This document shows, piece after piece, positions 44,096 through 54,563 of a stretch of DNA of 64,000 nt. The translations under genes were made by a program, and so were the position numbers. How positions within the stretch are numbered: the first letter of the stretch is position 1; each line of letters starts with the position of its first letter. The notes below the pieces were generated by a model. The model was not told where the DNA came from. It searched no databases and saw only the letters and a program-made list of their open reading frames with translations. This stretch comes from DUOA01 sp012839095 (lineage in GTDB: Bacteria > Bacillota > Clostridia > Caldicoprobacterales > DTU083), in NCBI GenBank assembly GCA_050951505.1, contig JBMNJE010000005.1:55702-119701 (forward strand), given 5' to 3'.

Positions 44096-45150
44096 TCAAT
44101 AGGTGTGATCTTCATAGCTTGTCAATTGTGAATACTCATCTTCATAAGGCATCTGAGATAATGTATGATCATTATTGAATGAACCGGTAAAATTTATTGC
44201 CGGTATATCGGGAAATACATCTTCTCCCACAGCTTTTGATAGAGCCGGAGGGTCATGATTCCCTGTTATCCATAAATTTAAATGTTTAAGTATTTTCTTA
44301 ATGACCGTTTCTTCTTCAATAAAGGCAATTATCTTCATTTCTCCCTTACATTTTGGACAAACAAGAGGATCACAATGGTATACTTTTTGTATCAGGCGAG
44401 ACCAGTTTTTACGGAAGACTTTTCTGGAAAGATTATTCTCTATAAGGGTGGAGACAGGCGTATCTATTTCCCGTCCTTCAGTATGCTGTATTTCTGTATA
44501 GGTAGCCTCCTCTTTTCTACGTACACCCCGTGCTTTATTGCTATAATATCCATAGTAGCGTACTAGCTGCTCCCCTTTGTTAGGAATATGTGTCACCAGT
44601 CGTGCCAGCCAGTCAAGAGCAGTAAAACGCTCTTTGTCCTTGCTCCTCTTTCCTTTATAGATAATCTGATCCATACCGAATGTCCCTTCAGATGCGCCAA
44701 TATAAACCATCCGTTCTTGTGATAGGGGTGCTCGAATTACATAATGAGCCAGACGTTCCAGACCTTCCTCATCATTAGCTCGAATGACATCACCGCAATA
44801 CACATGGAAACCACTGTGATGCCATGTGTCCATATTCTCTATGACTGCCTCTGTAATTTTCCCTTCCTGCTTTAGCATTTTCAATACTTCCAGCCGAAAC
44901 ACCGGTTCAAGATCATCGGCATTTGGCATAACACTCGCCATAAAATTGCCTGCCTTGTCAAAACAGCCGTCTGTAGATATTATATGCAGATGTGGATTGA
45001 AATTAAGATAATCGCCAAAGGTCTGAACTGCAATGACGGCTCCGGACATGGGGTTATTCATGGATACACCGTTTGCCAGGTAACAGGATAATACCTTCCA
45101 TGCATACTGGCTTAATTTCCCCAAAAGACTCCTGTCATATATTTCCCCTT
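44096..45150 (-). pseudogene. IS91-type transposase, 5'-truncated
   Basis: The readable frame (from about 45124) covers the catalytic and C-terminal parts of an IS91/IS801-like transposase: VQTFGDYLNFNPHLHIISTDGCF with the HxH motif, HYVIRAPLSQERMVY, and a C-terminal zinc-like pair CPKCKGEM. Full family members begin about 100 residues earlier with a zinc-binding domain and VFT.P segment. Here the frame can be followed only to YDRSLLGKL, preceded by unrelated residues and a stop. I judge it inactive. No ends of the element were found. Confidence 0.75.
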
Positions 45151-45176
45151 CTTTTCCACAAGCTTCAGCTTAATTA

Positions 45177-45698
45177 TCATATTTTTTTATATTTCATTCC
45201 AAACTTATCAACAAGAAAAGCCTTAAAGTCACTTAAGTTATCCACATCCTTCTTCCTTATCAAGGATGCCTGATTAAGAGTCCAATAGAAGATAAAATAG
45301 TCTTTACTCTCCATTAAGGCAAAAAACTGATCATACCTGAGCTCTCCCGTTGACCTAAGGGATTCATTCTCCATAACAATTTTATCATCAAGAAATTTTA
45401 AAGTATTAATACTGTCAAAGGCACCTGTCTTATCTGTTTTTATTCTTTGTGAATTCTTGCGTTCCACTTTGAATATTACAACTATAATTGCAAGCATAAA
45501 TAACAAAACCCAAGCAATAATTAGCAGTAAAATATTAATACCTGCTCTATCCCAACTAATAAGCATGCTTGCAGCTAAGGATATTAAGATTAACAAAGGG
45601 ACTATGGCTTTATTTCTTCTAAACGTGGCTATGTACAAGAATCTCCTGTAGTCTTCCTTTGTCATGGTGGTGTTAATGATGAATTTAGCTTCTTCCAT
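45177..45698 (-). CDS. YcxB-like membrane protein
   Basis: About 173 residues, with two adjacent membrane helices (AIVPLLILISLAASMLISW, INILLLIIAWVLLFMLAIIVVIF) followed by a soluble C-terminal domain. That domain has YDQFFALMESKDYFIFYWTLNQASLIRKKDV, which matches the YcxB-like C-terminal domain of many Firmicutes proteins of unknown role. The start is uncertain among ATGs at 45704 and 45698; GGGGG is 6 bases before the latter. It stands alone between the truncated transposase and the rhamnosidase pseudogene. Confidence 0.7.
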   Translation of the reverse strand: MEEAKFIINTTMTKEDYRRFLYIATFRRNKAIVPLLILISLAASMLISWDRAGINILLLIIAWVLLFMLAIIVVIFKVERKNSQRIKTDKTGAFDSINTLKFLDDKIVMENESLRSTGELRYDQFFALMESKDYFIFYWTLNQASLIRKKDVDNLSDFKAFLVDKFGMKYKKI

Positions 45699-45764
45699 TT
45701 CCATCCCCCACAATAATTGCTGTTAAATATACCCTTTTCATCGTTTAATTGCAGGGTATCACTA

Positions 45765-48316
45765 CTAATTTACAATGTCAATTACTTTAAATGAGTATTC
45801 CCCGCTAGTCACCTGGTGCTCGTCACCATTAGGCAGTAGTATCTGTGCTTTAGTTCCAAAAGGCACCTTAATGTTCAAAATAAACATATCACCCTCAATC
45901 TCCCAATGACTGACAATCTCTCCATAAGGGCAATGATATGTTGCTTTGGCCCAGCTTATATCCGCCGCCGGGTTTTGGTGCTATTCTAAATGTTTTGTAT
46001 CCTCCGCTGGTTGGTTCAATTCCGGCGATTCTTCGATAAAGCCAGTCGCCAACTGCTCCACCAGCATAATGATTAAAGCTAACCATGCCTCCGCTGGATT
46101 CGTCCTCAGGTTTATTTAAATCCACTGTATTAACTGTTCCGTCTGGCCTTAAGGCATCCCACCTCTCCCAAATTGTGGTGCCTCCAGCCTTGACTTGATA
46201 CAGCCATGACGGGCAGGTTTCCTGTAAAAGCAGCTCATAAGCCACATCAAGCTGTCCGTTATCCGATAGGGCAAACAGCAGATAGGGAGTACCAGGGAAC
46301 CCGGTTGTCAGGTGATTATCTGCTTTTCGTATCAGACGCACCAAGTTTTGGGCCATATTTTTTGCCTCAGCATCGTCAGCCATTTTGAAATGCAGCGGCA
46401 GAACGTATGCGGTTTGAAACTCGCTTTTGAGTTTACCCGAACCATCTGTAAATACATTCCGATAGGCTTTGACGATTTTTTTCCTCAAATTACGATAGTA
46501 ATCAGCATCCTGGTGGTAACCTAATATTTCAGCTATTTCCCCTGCAAGTCCACATGAATTAGCAAAATATGCTGTACCAATCCACTTACCCTTGGCAATC
46601 CAATCTCTTGCTGTACCCTCCGGAGAGCACCAGTCACCAAAGTGGAAGGGCCAGCGCCAGATATAGCGGCCATTAGGTGTAATAGACAAAAATCTTGACC
46701 ACCACTTAGCTGCTTTCAGAAATCTTTTTATAGTCGGATACTGTTTACGCAGTAGTTCTAAATTTCCCCGAGCCATGTATTCTGCCCAGGGAACAAGTAT
46801 ACAGGAATCGCCCCAGCAGGATGTTGCCATAATAGGCCAAATGTCACCTGCCCTGGGTATCACCATGGGTATGCCGCCTCCCCGCCCTTGTTCGGCACGC
46901 ATATCCATCAGCCATTTGTTGAGAAATCGCCCCATATCAAAATTGAAGGATGCTGTACTGGCGAAAACTGCAATGTCTCCTGTCCAGCCCTGACGCTCAT
47001 CCCTCTGTGGACAATCAGTGGGAATATCCACAAAATTGGACTTACCGCTCCAGCGGATATTTTCCTGCAGCCGGTTTATCAGTTCATTGGAACAGGAAAA
47101 AGACCCTGTCTCTTCCAGTTCCGAGTGTAATACCAAGGCTGAGAGTTCCAGGTTTTCAGCTTGAATTCCCATAACACCCACATATCGAAAACCCATATAG
47201 GTTAATCTCGGTGAATAGACTTGCTCACCGTCCAGGCATACATAAGCAGCAGTTGCCTTGGCAGTACGCAGGGACTTAACAAAAAGCTCGCCATTAACTA
47301 ATACCTCGGCATGGCGAAAAGTAATTCTATGGCCATGTTCACCACGGATTTTTGCATAAATTACACCTGAAAAATTCTGTCCGAAGTCATAAATAAGCTC
47401 ACCGCTTTCAGACTTATTGACTGAAACTGGAAACATCTGCCCCATTGCCCGGACAGGTGGACCATATTGAGCCAGAATTTTGGGATTGCTCCGGGGCCGG
47501 GTGATATCCGCCCTTTTCCACTTGGATATATTTAGATCCACCGTTGCATCATAGATTTCTCCATCATACCACTCAGCCATTTTGTAGTTACCGTCCAGTG
47601 TAACTTCCCAGCTTTCATCACTTTTGATAATATCAAAAGTGCCATCTTCATACTCAAGGTAAAGTTCGCACAGGAAGGCTTGCCGATCCGCACTTATCTT
47701 GCTTTTGCGCCTGTATGTAAAGGAACCGACCGCCCATCCTCCGGCGACCACAGCCAGGATTTCATTTTCATTCTTAATCTGTTTTGTCACATCATAGGTC
47801 TGATACTGAATCTGATGCTGAGTAGGAAGTAAGCCCGGGTGCAAAGTAATCCTTTCCCACTTTCTCACCGTTTAAGTAAAGATCATATATTCCCAAAGCG
47901 GTGGAATTGAAAAAGGCACGTCTTATTTTCTTTTTAGTTTCAAAATGCCGCCGAAATGTCATTGGCTTAGGAGAGGTCTTGTCCGGAAAATCATAGTCCA
48001 TATCAGTAATCCACTTAGCTATCCATGGGGTATCAAGACGCCCGGTTTGAAAGCTTGCCGAAGCCGATGCCGCTTCCCCGCTTTTTCCTGTAGCAACAAT
48101 ATGAACTGTGTATTCTATAAATGGTTCCATGGGCCCGTCATAGATGTTATTAAGCTGATCCGTGGTTTCCCGCTTCCAGTCACCTATAGAGATAAGCGCA
48201 CTTTTCAGCTCATCACCTTGCTTATCGGATGAAAAGGCAAAGGTAATGTTTGGGGAAGTATCGGTAACCAGCCCCTGCTCCAGTCCATCTATTTTTACAG
48301 AAGATATTTTAAGCAT
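45765..48316 (-). pseudogene. GH78 alpha-L-rhamnosidase with two frameshifts
   Basis: The protein is split over three frames. Codons from 48316 read the N-terminal domains to FAPGLTSY, where the frame is lost near 47820. A second frame carries the catalytic part (NFVDIPTDCPQRDERQGWTGDIAVFA, WGDSCILVPWAEY, SFNHYAGGAVGDWLYRRIAG). After KPGGG near 45965 the end continues in a third frame (ISWAKATYHCPYGEIVSHWEIEGDMFILNIKVPFG...) to a TAG at 45765. Each break is explained by one extra base. The joined length of about 850 residues fits the family, which removes terminal rhamnose from glycosides. It is either a recent pseudogene or contains sequencing errors. Confidence 0.85.
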
Positions 48317-48319
48317 AAA

Positions 48320-50605
48320 TCATTCTCCTTTTAACAAGATCCTTAAACCCTTAAAAAAACTTCCATTTGCCATAGCCAACAGGCCTTTAAACAAATTAGG
48401 CTTTATCCCTCTTATCCCTCCGGAAATCTGCATGCTGCGCAGGGGACTGCCAGCACTGGCCTCCATAAGCATCCGATACTCCGCCGTACCAGGCTTTGCA
48501 CTCTTGGAAATGGTCTTTTTCACGCCCCAGTACATACCTCGCATGACCAGAGAATGCTCCTTCATATCCATAACCGTATCATTCATAGTGAATTTGCCTT
48601 TTTGAGGAGTATAAGGCACATACTTTCTACCAATAATTTTCTCCCACTGCTCCAATGTCGGGGCGCCTTTTGGTTTTTCATACCAGGAACCAGGCTGCCA
48701 ATCAGGGATTTTGACTTCGGCACCTGATTTTTCAATGGATCCAACAGTCTTCAATTTGTCAGGGTCTCCACCTATAAGAATTGTGTACTTACCTGCAGGA
48801 ACCTTCCAGCCATTATCCCAAATAGCAAAGCAGCGTTCATCCAGGTTGAAAGTGACCTCTCTGCTCTCTCCAGGCTGCAGATGAACTTTTTCAAAACCTT
48901 TTAATTCACGGATTGGTCGATGTATTCCGTCCTGCGGTGGTGCAACATAAAGCTGCGCCACCTCAGCACCAGGGAGGCTGCCTGTGTTTGTTACCCTAAT
49001 GCGGACTGTCTCCCCCTCCAATTGCGGATTGGAGTAAGCAAATTCGGTATAACTTAGACCAAAACCAAACTTGAATCCCACGGGAACATCGGCCTTATCG
49101 TAATATCGGTAGCCTACATAGATACCCTCCCGGTATTGGGCATCTCGCTGAGGATAGTATGCTGCTGAAGGACAATCGCTATATTTTACGGGCCAGGTTT
49201 CCGCAAGCTTGCCTGATGGGTTGGCTTTACCGTAAAGCAGATTTTTTACTGCTTCTCCTCCTGCCTGCCCTGGCAGTCCCATATACAAAATTCCTTTTAC
49301 CTTGTCCGCCCATGGCGTTTCTATCGGTGAACCACAAAATAATACAACTACGGTATTTGGATTTTTAGCTGCTGTTTCCTCTATCAACTTCACCTGTTCC
49401 CGCGGCAACTCCATATGTTCCCGATCGAAGCCCTCGCTCTCGTACTCCACTGGCAGTCCTGTGAATACCAGTGCAACATCTGCATGCTCTACGCTGACAC
49501 TGTTTTCCAGCACATCACCAGGGTGAATCAACCTGGTAGGGTTAATATGACTGGATCCCGATCCCTGAAAGCGCATATCCTTTGCCATCTCACCAAGGAC
49601 TGCTATTTTTTGCTCTTCATCCAATGGCAGGATGTTGCCCTCGTTTTTTAGAAGCACAGCACTTTGTTCAGCAGCAGTACAGGCCAGTTGATGGTGGGCA
49701 TCATAGTCACAGTAAGCTTTGTTTTTTATTGCTTGATGAGCCTCCAGTACCATTTTTTTGATAGCTTGTACACTTCTATCTATGTCAGCTTCGTCCAGCT
49801 CACCTTTTGCAACAGCATCCAAAGCCTCCTTTTCCATGTAATTACTCCCGCCAGGCATGTTTAAATCACAGCCTGCCTTAAAAGCAGCAATCCGGTCATG
49901 CATGGCACCCCAGTCTGTCATAACCAGGCCTTCAAATCCCCATTCATCCCGCAAAATATGGGTAAGCAGTTCCTTATTATCACTGCAATATATACCGTTT
50001 AATTTATTGTAGGCGCACATTATAGTTTTTGGTTTCCCCTCACGCACCGCAATTTCAAAAGCTGTAAGATAAATTTCTCTTAAGGTTCGGTCATCGATTA
50101 TTGAATCAGAGTTGAAACGCTTAAACTCCTGATTATTGCAAGCAAAGTGCTTAAGGCAGGTACCAATACCATTTTCTTGTGCCATTTTAATGAAAGCAGC
50201 TGCCATTTTCCCGGCAAGGTAAGGATCTTCGGAAAAATACTCAAAATTCCGTCCACACAATGGATTGCGCTTGATGTTTACCCCAGGTCCCAGGAAGATG
50301 CCCACTCCCTGATCCACCGCTTCCTCAGCAATAGCTGAACCGATTTCCCCAATCAGCTCAAGGTCCCAGCTGCAGGCTGATGTTACTGCAGCAGGAAAGC
50401 AGGTAGCCGGCCGTGATTTATGCACACCAAGGTGATCGTTATGGCTTTCCTGTTTACGCAGTCCATGGGGTCCATCACACATAAACATGGATGGAATACC
50501 ATACTGGGGAAACTCCTTGGTTTCCCAAAAGTTTTTACCTTCACACAGGGCAATTTTATCCTTGAGAGTCATTTTACTAATCATATCTGTACCCCCGGTC
50601 ATCAT
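48320..50605 (-). CDS. GH3-family beta-glycosidase
   Basis: A 761-residue family 3 glycoside hydrolase. The N-terminal barrel has FLGPGVNIKRNPLCGRNFEYFSEDPYLAGKMA and the nucleophile aspartate in GLVMTDWGAMHD. The alpha/beta sandwich domain (VALVFTGLPVEYESEGFDREHMELP) carries the usual second-domain features, and a fibronectin-III-like C-terminal domain (AEVAQLYVAPPQ, RELKGFEKVHLQPGESREVTF) follows. No signal peptide is seen, so it acts in the cytoplasm on imported oligosaccharides. Starts at 50605 and 50584 are both possible. It lies between the GPH transporter and the rhamnosidase. Confidence 0.93.
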   Translation of the reverse strand: MMTGGTDMISKMTLKDKIALCEGKNFWETKEFPQYGIPSMFMCDGPHGLRKQESHNDHLGVHKSRPATCFPAAVTSACSWDLELIGEIGSAIAEEAVDQGVGIFLGPGVNIKRNPLCGRNFEYFSEDPYLAGKMAAAFIKMAQENGIGTCLKHFACNNQEFKRFNSDSIIDDRTLREIYLTAFEIAVREGKPKTIMCAYNKLNGIYCSDNKELLTHILRDEWGFEGLVMTDWGAMHDRIAAFKAGCDLNMPGGSNYMEKEALDAVAKGELDEADIDRSVQAIKKMVLEAHQAIKNKAYCDYDAHHQLACTAAEQSAVLLKNEGNILPLDEEQKIAVLGEMAKDMRFQGSGSSHINPTRLIHPGDVLENSVSVEHADVALVFTGLPVEYESEGFDREHMELPREQVKLIEETAAKNPNTVVVLFCGSPIETPWADKVKGILYMGLPGQAGGEAVKNLLYGKANPSGKLAETWPVKYSDCPSAAYYPQRDAQYREGIYVGYRYYDKADVPVGFKFGFGLSYTEFAYSNPQLEGETVRIRVTNTGSLPGAEVAQLYVAPPQDGIHRPIRELKGFEKVHLQPGESREVTFNLDERCFAIWDNGWKVPAGKYTILIGGDPDKLKTVGSIEKSGAEVKIPDWQPGSWYEKPKGAPTLEQWEKIIGRKYVPYTPQKGKFTMNDTVMDMKEHSLVMRGMYWGVKKTISKSAKPGTAEYRMLMEASAGSPLRSMQISGGIRGIKPNLFKGLLAMANGSFFKGLRILLKGE

Positions 50606-50622
50606 CAGATCTATTCCTTTCT

Positions 50623-52077
50623 TTAACCTTTTTGTTTCTCTAACCTTTCTTTGATTTCTGCCTGCTCTTTTACTATAACTTTTTCAACAGACAGGAATGC
50701 TAAAATAACAAGGAGTATGAGTGCTGTAATGACTTCCATACCCAGAAAACTAAAGGTGATAGCATTTTGGGTAGCCAGGTTCTGTGTGGCAGCAATAGTT
50801 TTTCCATCTACTAATACCGGAGCTGCATATCCAGCCTTGGCCAGTAAAATGTTGAACAGACCGCTGGAAAAGCCGTAACATACAGTAATGATAACAGTAT
50901 TAACAGAGGCCGAAAGCCCGTCAACCCGAAAACCTGCCTTCCACTCCATATGGTCTAATACATCGGCAAAGAGTGCCAGAAATATGTACGCGCTGGGCAG
51001 GCCTCCCATATTTTTAATGAACTGACCTATAAGTACAATTGTCATATTACGGGGATTTATAAGACATATTATTCCGCCAATGGCATAGAGAACAAAACCT
51101 GCCATGGTCACGTTACGTTTGCCAAATCTTTTTGCCAGCGGCCATACAGCAAAAATTCCAATGCCCATGGGAATTCCACCAATGACGGAAATCATAGTCT
51201 GAGTGATGCCATCGTTATAACTACCCAGTACATAGTTACAATAGTAGACAAGTGAAATATTCTTTAAGTTGGCTCCAAATGTGTAAATGAAAAAGTAAAG
51301 GATAATAGCAACCCAGTATTTATCAGTAAATACTGCCTTGAGCTGCCTTTTCATAGACACAGCCTGCTGATCTAAACCTGCCGTTTCTTCCGTTACCCGC
51401 TCCTTGGTGAAATAATACTCTATTATTGTAAGGGGAAAGACCAGAATAGATATTATTGACATTACAGTAATCCATTTGCTTGGATCTACTCCCAAGGCCG
51501 GCAACACCAGCATAGGAAAGATAAGTGCAACAATAATACCGCTGACCATAATGGCCGCAATATTGTTGAAAACTGATAATACTCCCCGCTGTGTAATATC
51601 CCTTGTAGACAGTGGAACCATTAATGTATGACTCATGTTATAGATAGTATAAGCAAAAGAGTAAAAGAGATTGTAACTCACCATTATCCAGATAATCTGT
51701 ACTAATTCACTGCTTCTGGGTACAGTAAACAAGAGTATACCAGTTAGAGCCATAAGGGGCGCACTAATCAGCAGCCAGGGTCTTGCCTTTCCCTGTTTAG
51801 TACGGGTTCGCTCAATAACCTGCCCCATGATGATATTGGTTATGGCATCAATAACTTTACTGATAATGGGGAAAACAGCCAAAAAGGCCCCACCCCATAT
51901 GTGGGTTAGCTTTAGCACATCGGTATAGTAAACATTCAGGTAAGTGGCCAATACCGCATTGAGCAGCAGTGCACCTAATGGCCCCACAAGATAACCCAGC
52001 CATTTTTCACTTCTTTGCACATCTACATTGTTGATTCGAGAGTTGAAATATTTCCTATTAATGGTCTTGATTTGCAT
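50623..52077 (-). CDS. GPH/MFS-type glycoside transporter
   Basis: A 484-residue, twelve-helix transporter of the glycoside-pentoside-hexuronide:cation symporter family (MelB-like). Supporting features are FPIISKVIDAITNIIMGQVIERTRTKQGKARPWLLISAP in the first cytoplasmic loop region, repeated membrane helices and a short C-terminal charged tail. It should import a glycoside with sodium or protons. AGGAGG precedes the ATG by 9 bases. It heads the operon with GH3 and the rhamnosidase, so a rhamnose-containing glycoside is a likely cargo. Confidence 0.9.
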   Translation of the reverse strand: MQIKTINRKYFNSRINNVDVQRSEKWLGYLVGPLGALLLNAVLATYLNVYYTDVLKLTHIWGGAFLAVFPIISKVIDAITNIIMGQVIERTRTKQGKARPWLLISAPLMALTGILLFTVPRSSELVQIIWIMVSYNLFYSFAYTIYNMSHTLMVPLSTRDITQRGVLSVFNNIAAIMVSGIIVALIFPMLVLPALGVDPSKWITVMSIISILVFPLTIIEYYFTKERVTEETAGLDQQAVSMKRQLKAVFTDKYWVAIILYFFIYTFGANLKNISLVYYCNYVLGSYNDGITQTMISVIGGIPMGIGIFAVWPLAKRFGKRNVTMAGFVLYAIGGIICLINPRNMTIVLIGQFIKNMGGLPSAYIFLALFADVLDHMEWKAGFRVDGLSASVNTVIITVCYGFSSGLFNILLAKAGYAAPVLVDGKTIAATQNLATQNAITFSFLGMEVITALILLVILAFLSVEKVIVKEQAEIKERLEKQKG

Positions 52078-52108
52078 ACCCTGTTCCCTCCTGTTGATCT
52101 GATGTTGA

Positions 52109-52228
52109 ATTATATAGGCAATGAAAGCTTATCAGTATCGGTGTATACGGGGTTAAATAGAGTTGTTTTTTCATTTTAACAGATGATAATGCTAATGTAT
52201 TTCAATTTTGCAACATAGTATTGCAATA
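52109..52228. promoter_or_regulatory. Shared upstream region of the transporter operon and the AraC-type gene
   Basis: On the minus strand a TATAAT (52114-52109) lies about 35 bases before the transporter start without a good -35, as expected for an AraC-activated promoter. TATTGCAATA (52219-52228) is a palindrome, and TTGCAA occurs twice nearby (52208, 52221). These may be regulator sites. Confidence 0.4.
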
Positions 52229-52282
52229 TTGCTCACAGTCAGATATGATTTGACTAAGCTAATAAGGGTGGTGGATATTTGT

Positions 52283-53503
52283 ATGGATCTGGATGATATT
52301 CTATATGCCTGTAACTGTATTACCGGAATTTCTGCAATTCCAGCCCGTGTTTACCTTAATAATTCATTGAAAAGATCCTATGGCCTGGAAAGTATGCCTA
52401 TCGATCCTTTGGCTCCATACGAAGAAGTTTTACTTGCTAAAAATGAGCCTGTCAGTTATTATTGTACACCCTTTTATCAGTTTTACGGCAGCCTTCGATA
52501 CAGAGAATTCACCATGGTATTTGGCCCGGTAGGGCAGGCAAATTATACCCAACAGGAAAAACGTGACTATGCTTTTGTCCTTGGTATCTCCTCCATGGAA
52601 TTTGACCAAATACTATCAGTAATGCATCAAATTCCTGCTTTCACAATAGAAAACTTTCTGCATTTTCTCTTGTTATTGAATTTTTATTTTAACGGTGAAC
52701 GAAAAGATATTTGTGAAATCGTAGCCTGCCTCCAAATCGATGATAATAGCACTATATACTCAAAACCTTCCAAGAAAGCAGTATTCCAAGCACAGAAGAA
52801 TAAAGACGAAATGCCTAAATATTTTACACGTTCATTTGAAAAAGAAATGCTTAACTTTGTACGTGAGGGGGATGTTAGCGGACTCAAAAAATTCTTTTCG
52901 TCAACAATTTACAGCAACATAGGCACACTCTCCCAAAATCAGATTCGTCAGCAGAAAAATCTATTTATAGTTGCAACAACGCTGATTTCCCGGGCGGCAA
53001 TAGACGGCGGGATGTACGAGGATCAGGCTTATCAGCTAAGTGATATGTATATTCGCAGATGTGAGGAACTGTTTTCTATGGAAGCCATTATGAAGCTAAG
53101 CTACAAAATGGCACTGGATTTTACTCAGCAGGTTTTTTCTCTTGGCAGTCAAACATCGTTAAGCCCACTTGTTGCTTCAGTAATCACCCATATCCGCAAG
53201 AACATTTCTGCGGATTTGTCTTGCAAAGCGTTATCAACCCGCTTTTTTATTAATCGAAATCAACTCAGTTCAAAATTCAAGAAAGAAACTGGAAAAGCCC
53301 TTAATGAATTTGTTATTCATGAAAGAATTCAACGGGCAAAAAGCCTGCTTATCAATACAGATAAACCATTAGCTGAAATCTCCAACTACCTGGGTTTCTC
53401 TTCTCAAAGCTATTTTCACAATGTATTCAAGCGCTATACCGGCCAAACGCCTAATGAATTTCGCACTGGTGGAATCAAATGGCATAAATCAAAAAACTCA
53501 TAA
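52283..53503 (+). CDS. AraC-family transcriptional regulator
   Basis: A 406-residue regulator with a long N-terminal sensing region of no clear family. Two C-terminal helix-turn-helix motifs follow (DLSCKALSTRFFINRNQLSSKFKKETGKALNEFVIHERIQRAKSLLINTDKPLAEISNYLGFSSQSYFHNVFKRYTGQTPNEFR), the typical AraC domain. The ATG at 52283 follows GGTGG, while the upstream frame has only a weak TTG. It is divergent from the transporter/GH3/GH78 operon and probably activates it in response to its glycoside. Confidence 0.9.
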   Translation: MDLDDILYACNCITGISAIPARVYLNNSLKRSYGLESMPIDPLAPYEEVLLAKNEPVSYYCTPFYQFYGSLRYREFTMVFGPVGQANYTQQEKRDYAFVLGISSMEFDQILSVMHQIPAFTIENFLHFLLLLNFYFNGERKDICEIVACLQIDDNSTIYSKPSKKAVFQAQKNKDEMPKYFTRSFEKEMLNFVREGDVSGLKKFFSSTIYSNIGTLSQNQIRQQKNLFIVATTLISRAAIDGGMYEDQAYQLSDMYIRRCEELFSMEAIMKLSYKMALDFTQQVFSLGSQTSLSPLVASVITHIRKNISADLSCKALSTRFFINRNQLSSKFKKETGKALNEFVIHERIQRAKSLLINTDKPLAEISNYLGFSSQSYFHNVFKRYTGQTPNEFRTGGIKWHKSKNS

Positions 53504-53582
53504 ATATAATGTACTGATGCTTGATATTATATCTGATATATCTAGTATAAATTTAACCGCTTGTTTTCAGAGGTGATTAAAT

Positions 53583-54122
53583 ATGGATAAGCAGAACAAA
53601 ACTGATTCCATTACTGCAAATTCCGGCAATTGTTGTATCTGCGGTGCCTCAGATGCCGAAACTCACAATTTTACTTTCCATTACGGGAAGAAAAAAGGCA
53701 GAATCAGCCGGCGCCGATATAATCAGAAGATTACTCAAACTGATTATGAATATGGCGGCTCCTGCTCAGACACAATATGCATAAATTGTTACAGAAAAAG
53801 CCGAAGATCTGTTTTTTATTTGTTTGCTTTCCTGCTGCTTGCGACAGTAATTGTAAGTATCATTTTAAAATTCATAATACATTATAAGGGATACCCAATC
53901 ATGCTCATGGTTATTGAACTCATACTCGCATTATTGACCCTGGCTGCTTACCGTGACATGAAAAAAGGGAAGTTTGATATTTCACTGCAGAGTGTATCAG
54001 AGAATGGCTCCCTGGCTTTGATAAATGCTAAAAGAAAAGAATTCACTAAACTTGGTTACAATGCATTTTGGACCTCAAATACATATGAGAATATTTTTAT
54101 AAACCAAACACCCCACTACTAG
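53583..54122 (+). CDS. Small membrane protein with N-terminal cysteine pairs, unknown
   Basis: 179 residues. The N-terminus has CCICGAS and, further on, CSDTICINC, a possible zinc ribbon. Two membrane helices follow (SVFYLFAFLLLATVIVSIILKFII and IMLMVIELILALLTLAAY), then a soluble tail. GAGGTG is 7 bases before the ATG. It is read in the same direction as the AraC gene, 79 bases after it. I do not recognise the family. Confidence 0.6.
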   Translation: MDKQNKTDSITANSGNCCICGASDAETHNFTFHYGKKKGRISRRRYNQKITQTDYEYGGSCSDTICINCYRKSRRSVFYLFAFLLLATVIVSIILKFIIHYKGYPIMLMVIELILALLTLAAYRDMKKGKFDISLQSVSENGSLALINAKRKEFTKLGYNAFWTSNTYENIFINQTPHY

Positions 54123-54197
54123 AACCGATGATTCAAAACCTCAGTCTTCGCATATGTATTGTAAAACTGATATGAAACTAAAGTAATTATTATATGG

Positions 54198-54563
54198 CTA
54201 AACCATGCTTAACTTTTCTATAGCCTGCGCTTCGTCAGGTAGAAAAAATATATCTTTGCCCTTATTGCACTCATAGATAAAATCCTTCAGACTCTTACTT
54301 GTATACTTAGAAAAGTCTCCTATGATAGCAATCTTTTTTTGATAATTTATAAATTTTTGTAACACCTCTCCAGCTATCTTTGTACTTAAATCAAAGAACT
54401 CTTCACAAATCAATGATTTATCTATAATCATACGACTGCATCCAGTCTCATAGTCTACTGTTGCCATAAGATCCAGTGCTGATTGTACATCCTTTATCAA
54501 TATGTCATCACTATTTATTATTGCAATTTCTATATTGTTCTTTCTTATAACATTTATTTGCAT
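54198..54563 (-). CDS. DUF4180-type protein
   Basis: 121 residues, alpha/beta, soluble. The pattern QSALDLMATVDYETGCSRMIIDKSLICEEFFDLSTKIAGEVLQKFINYQKKIAIIGDFSKYTSKSLKDFIYECNKGKDIFFLPDEAQAIEKL agrees with the DUF4180 family as I remember it; its function is not known. GGAGG precedes the ATG by 6 bases. Its first seven bases and ribosome site belong to the 645-bp duplicated segment, so a truncated copy of the start also exists at 56810. Confidence 0.75.
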   Translation of the reverse strand: MQINVIRKNNIEIAIINSDDILIKDVQSALDLMATVDYETGCSRMIIDKSLICEEFFDLSTKIAGEVLQKFINYQKKIAIIGDFSKYTSKSLKDFIYECNKGKDIFFLPDEAQAIEKLSMV

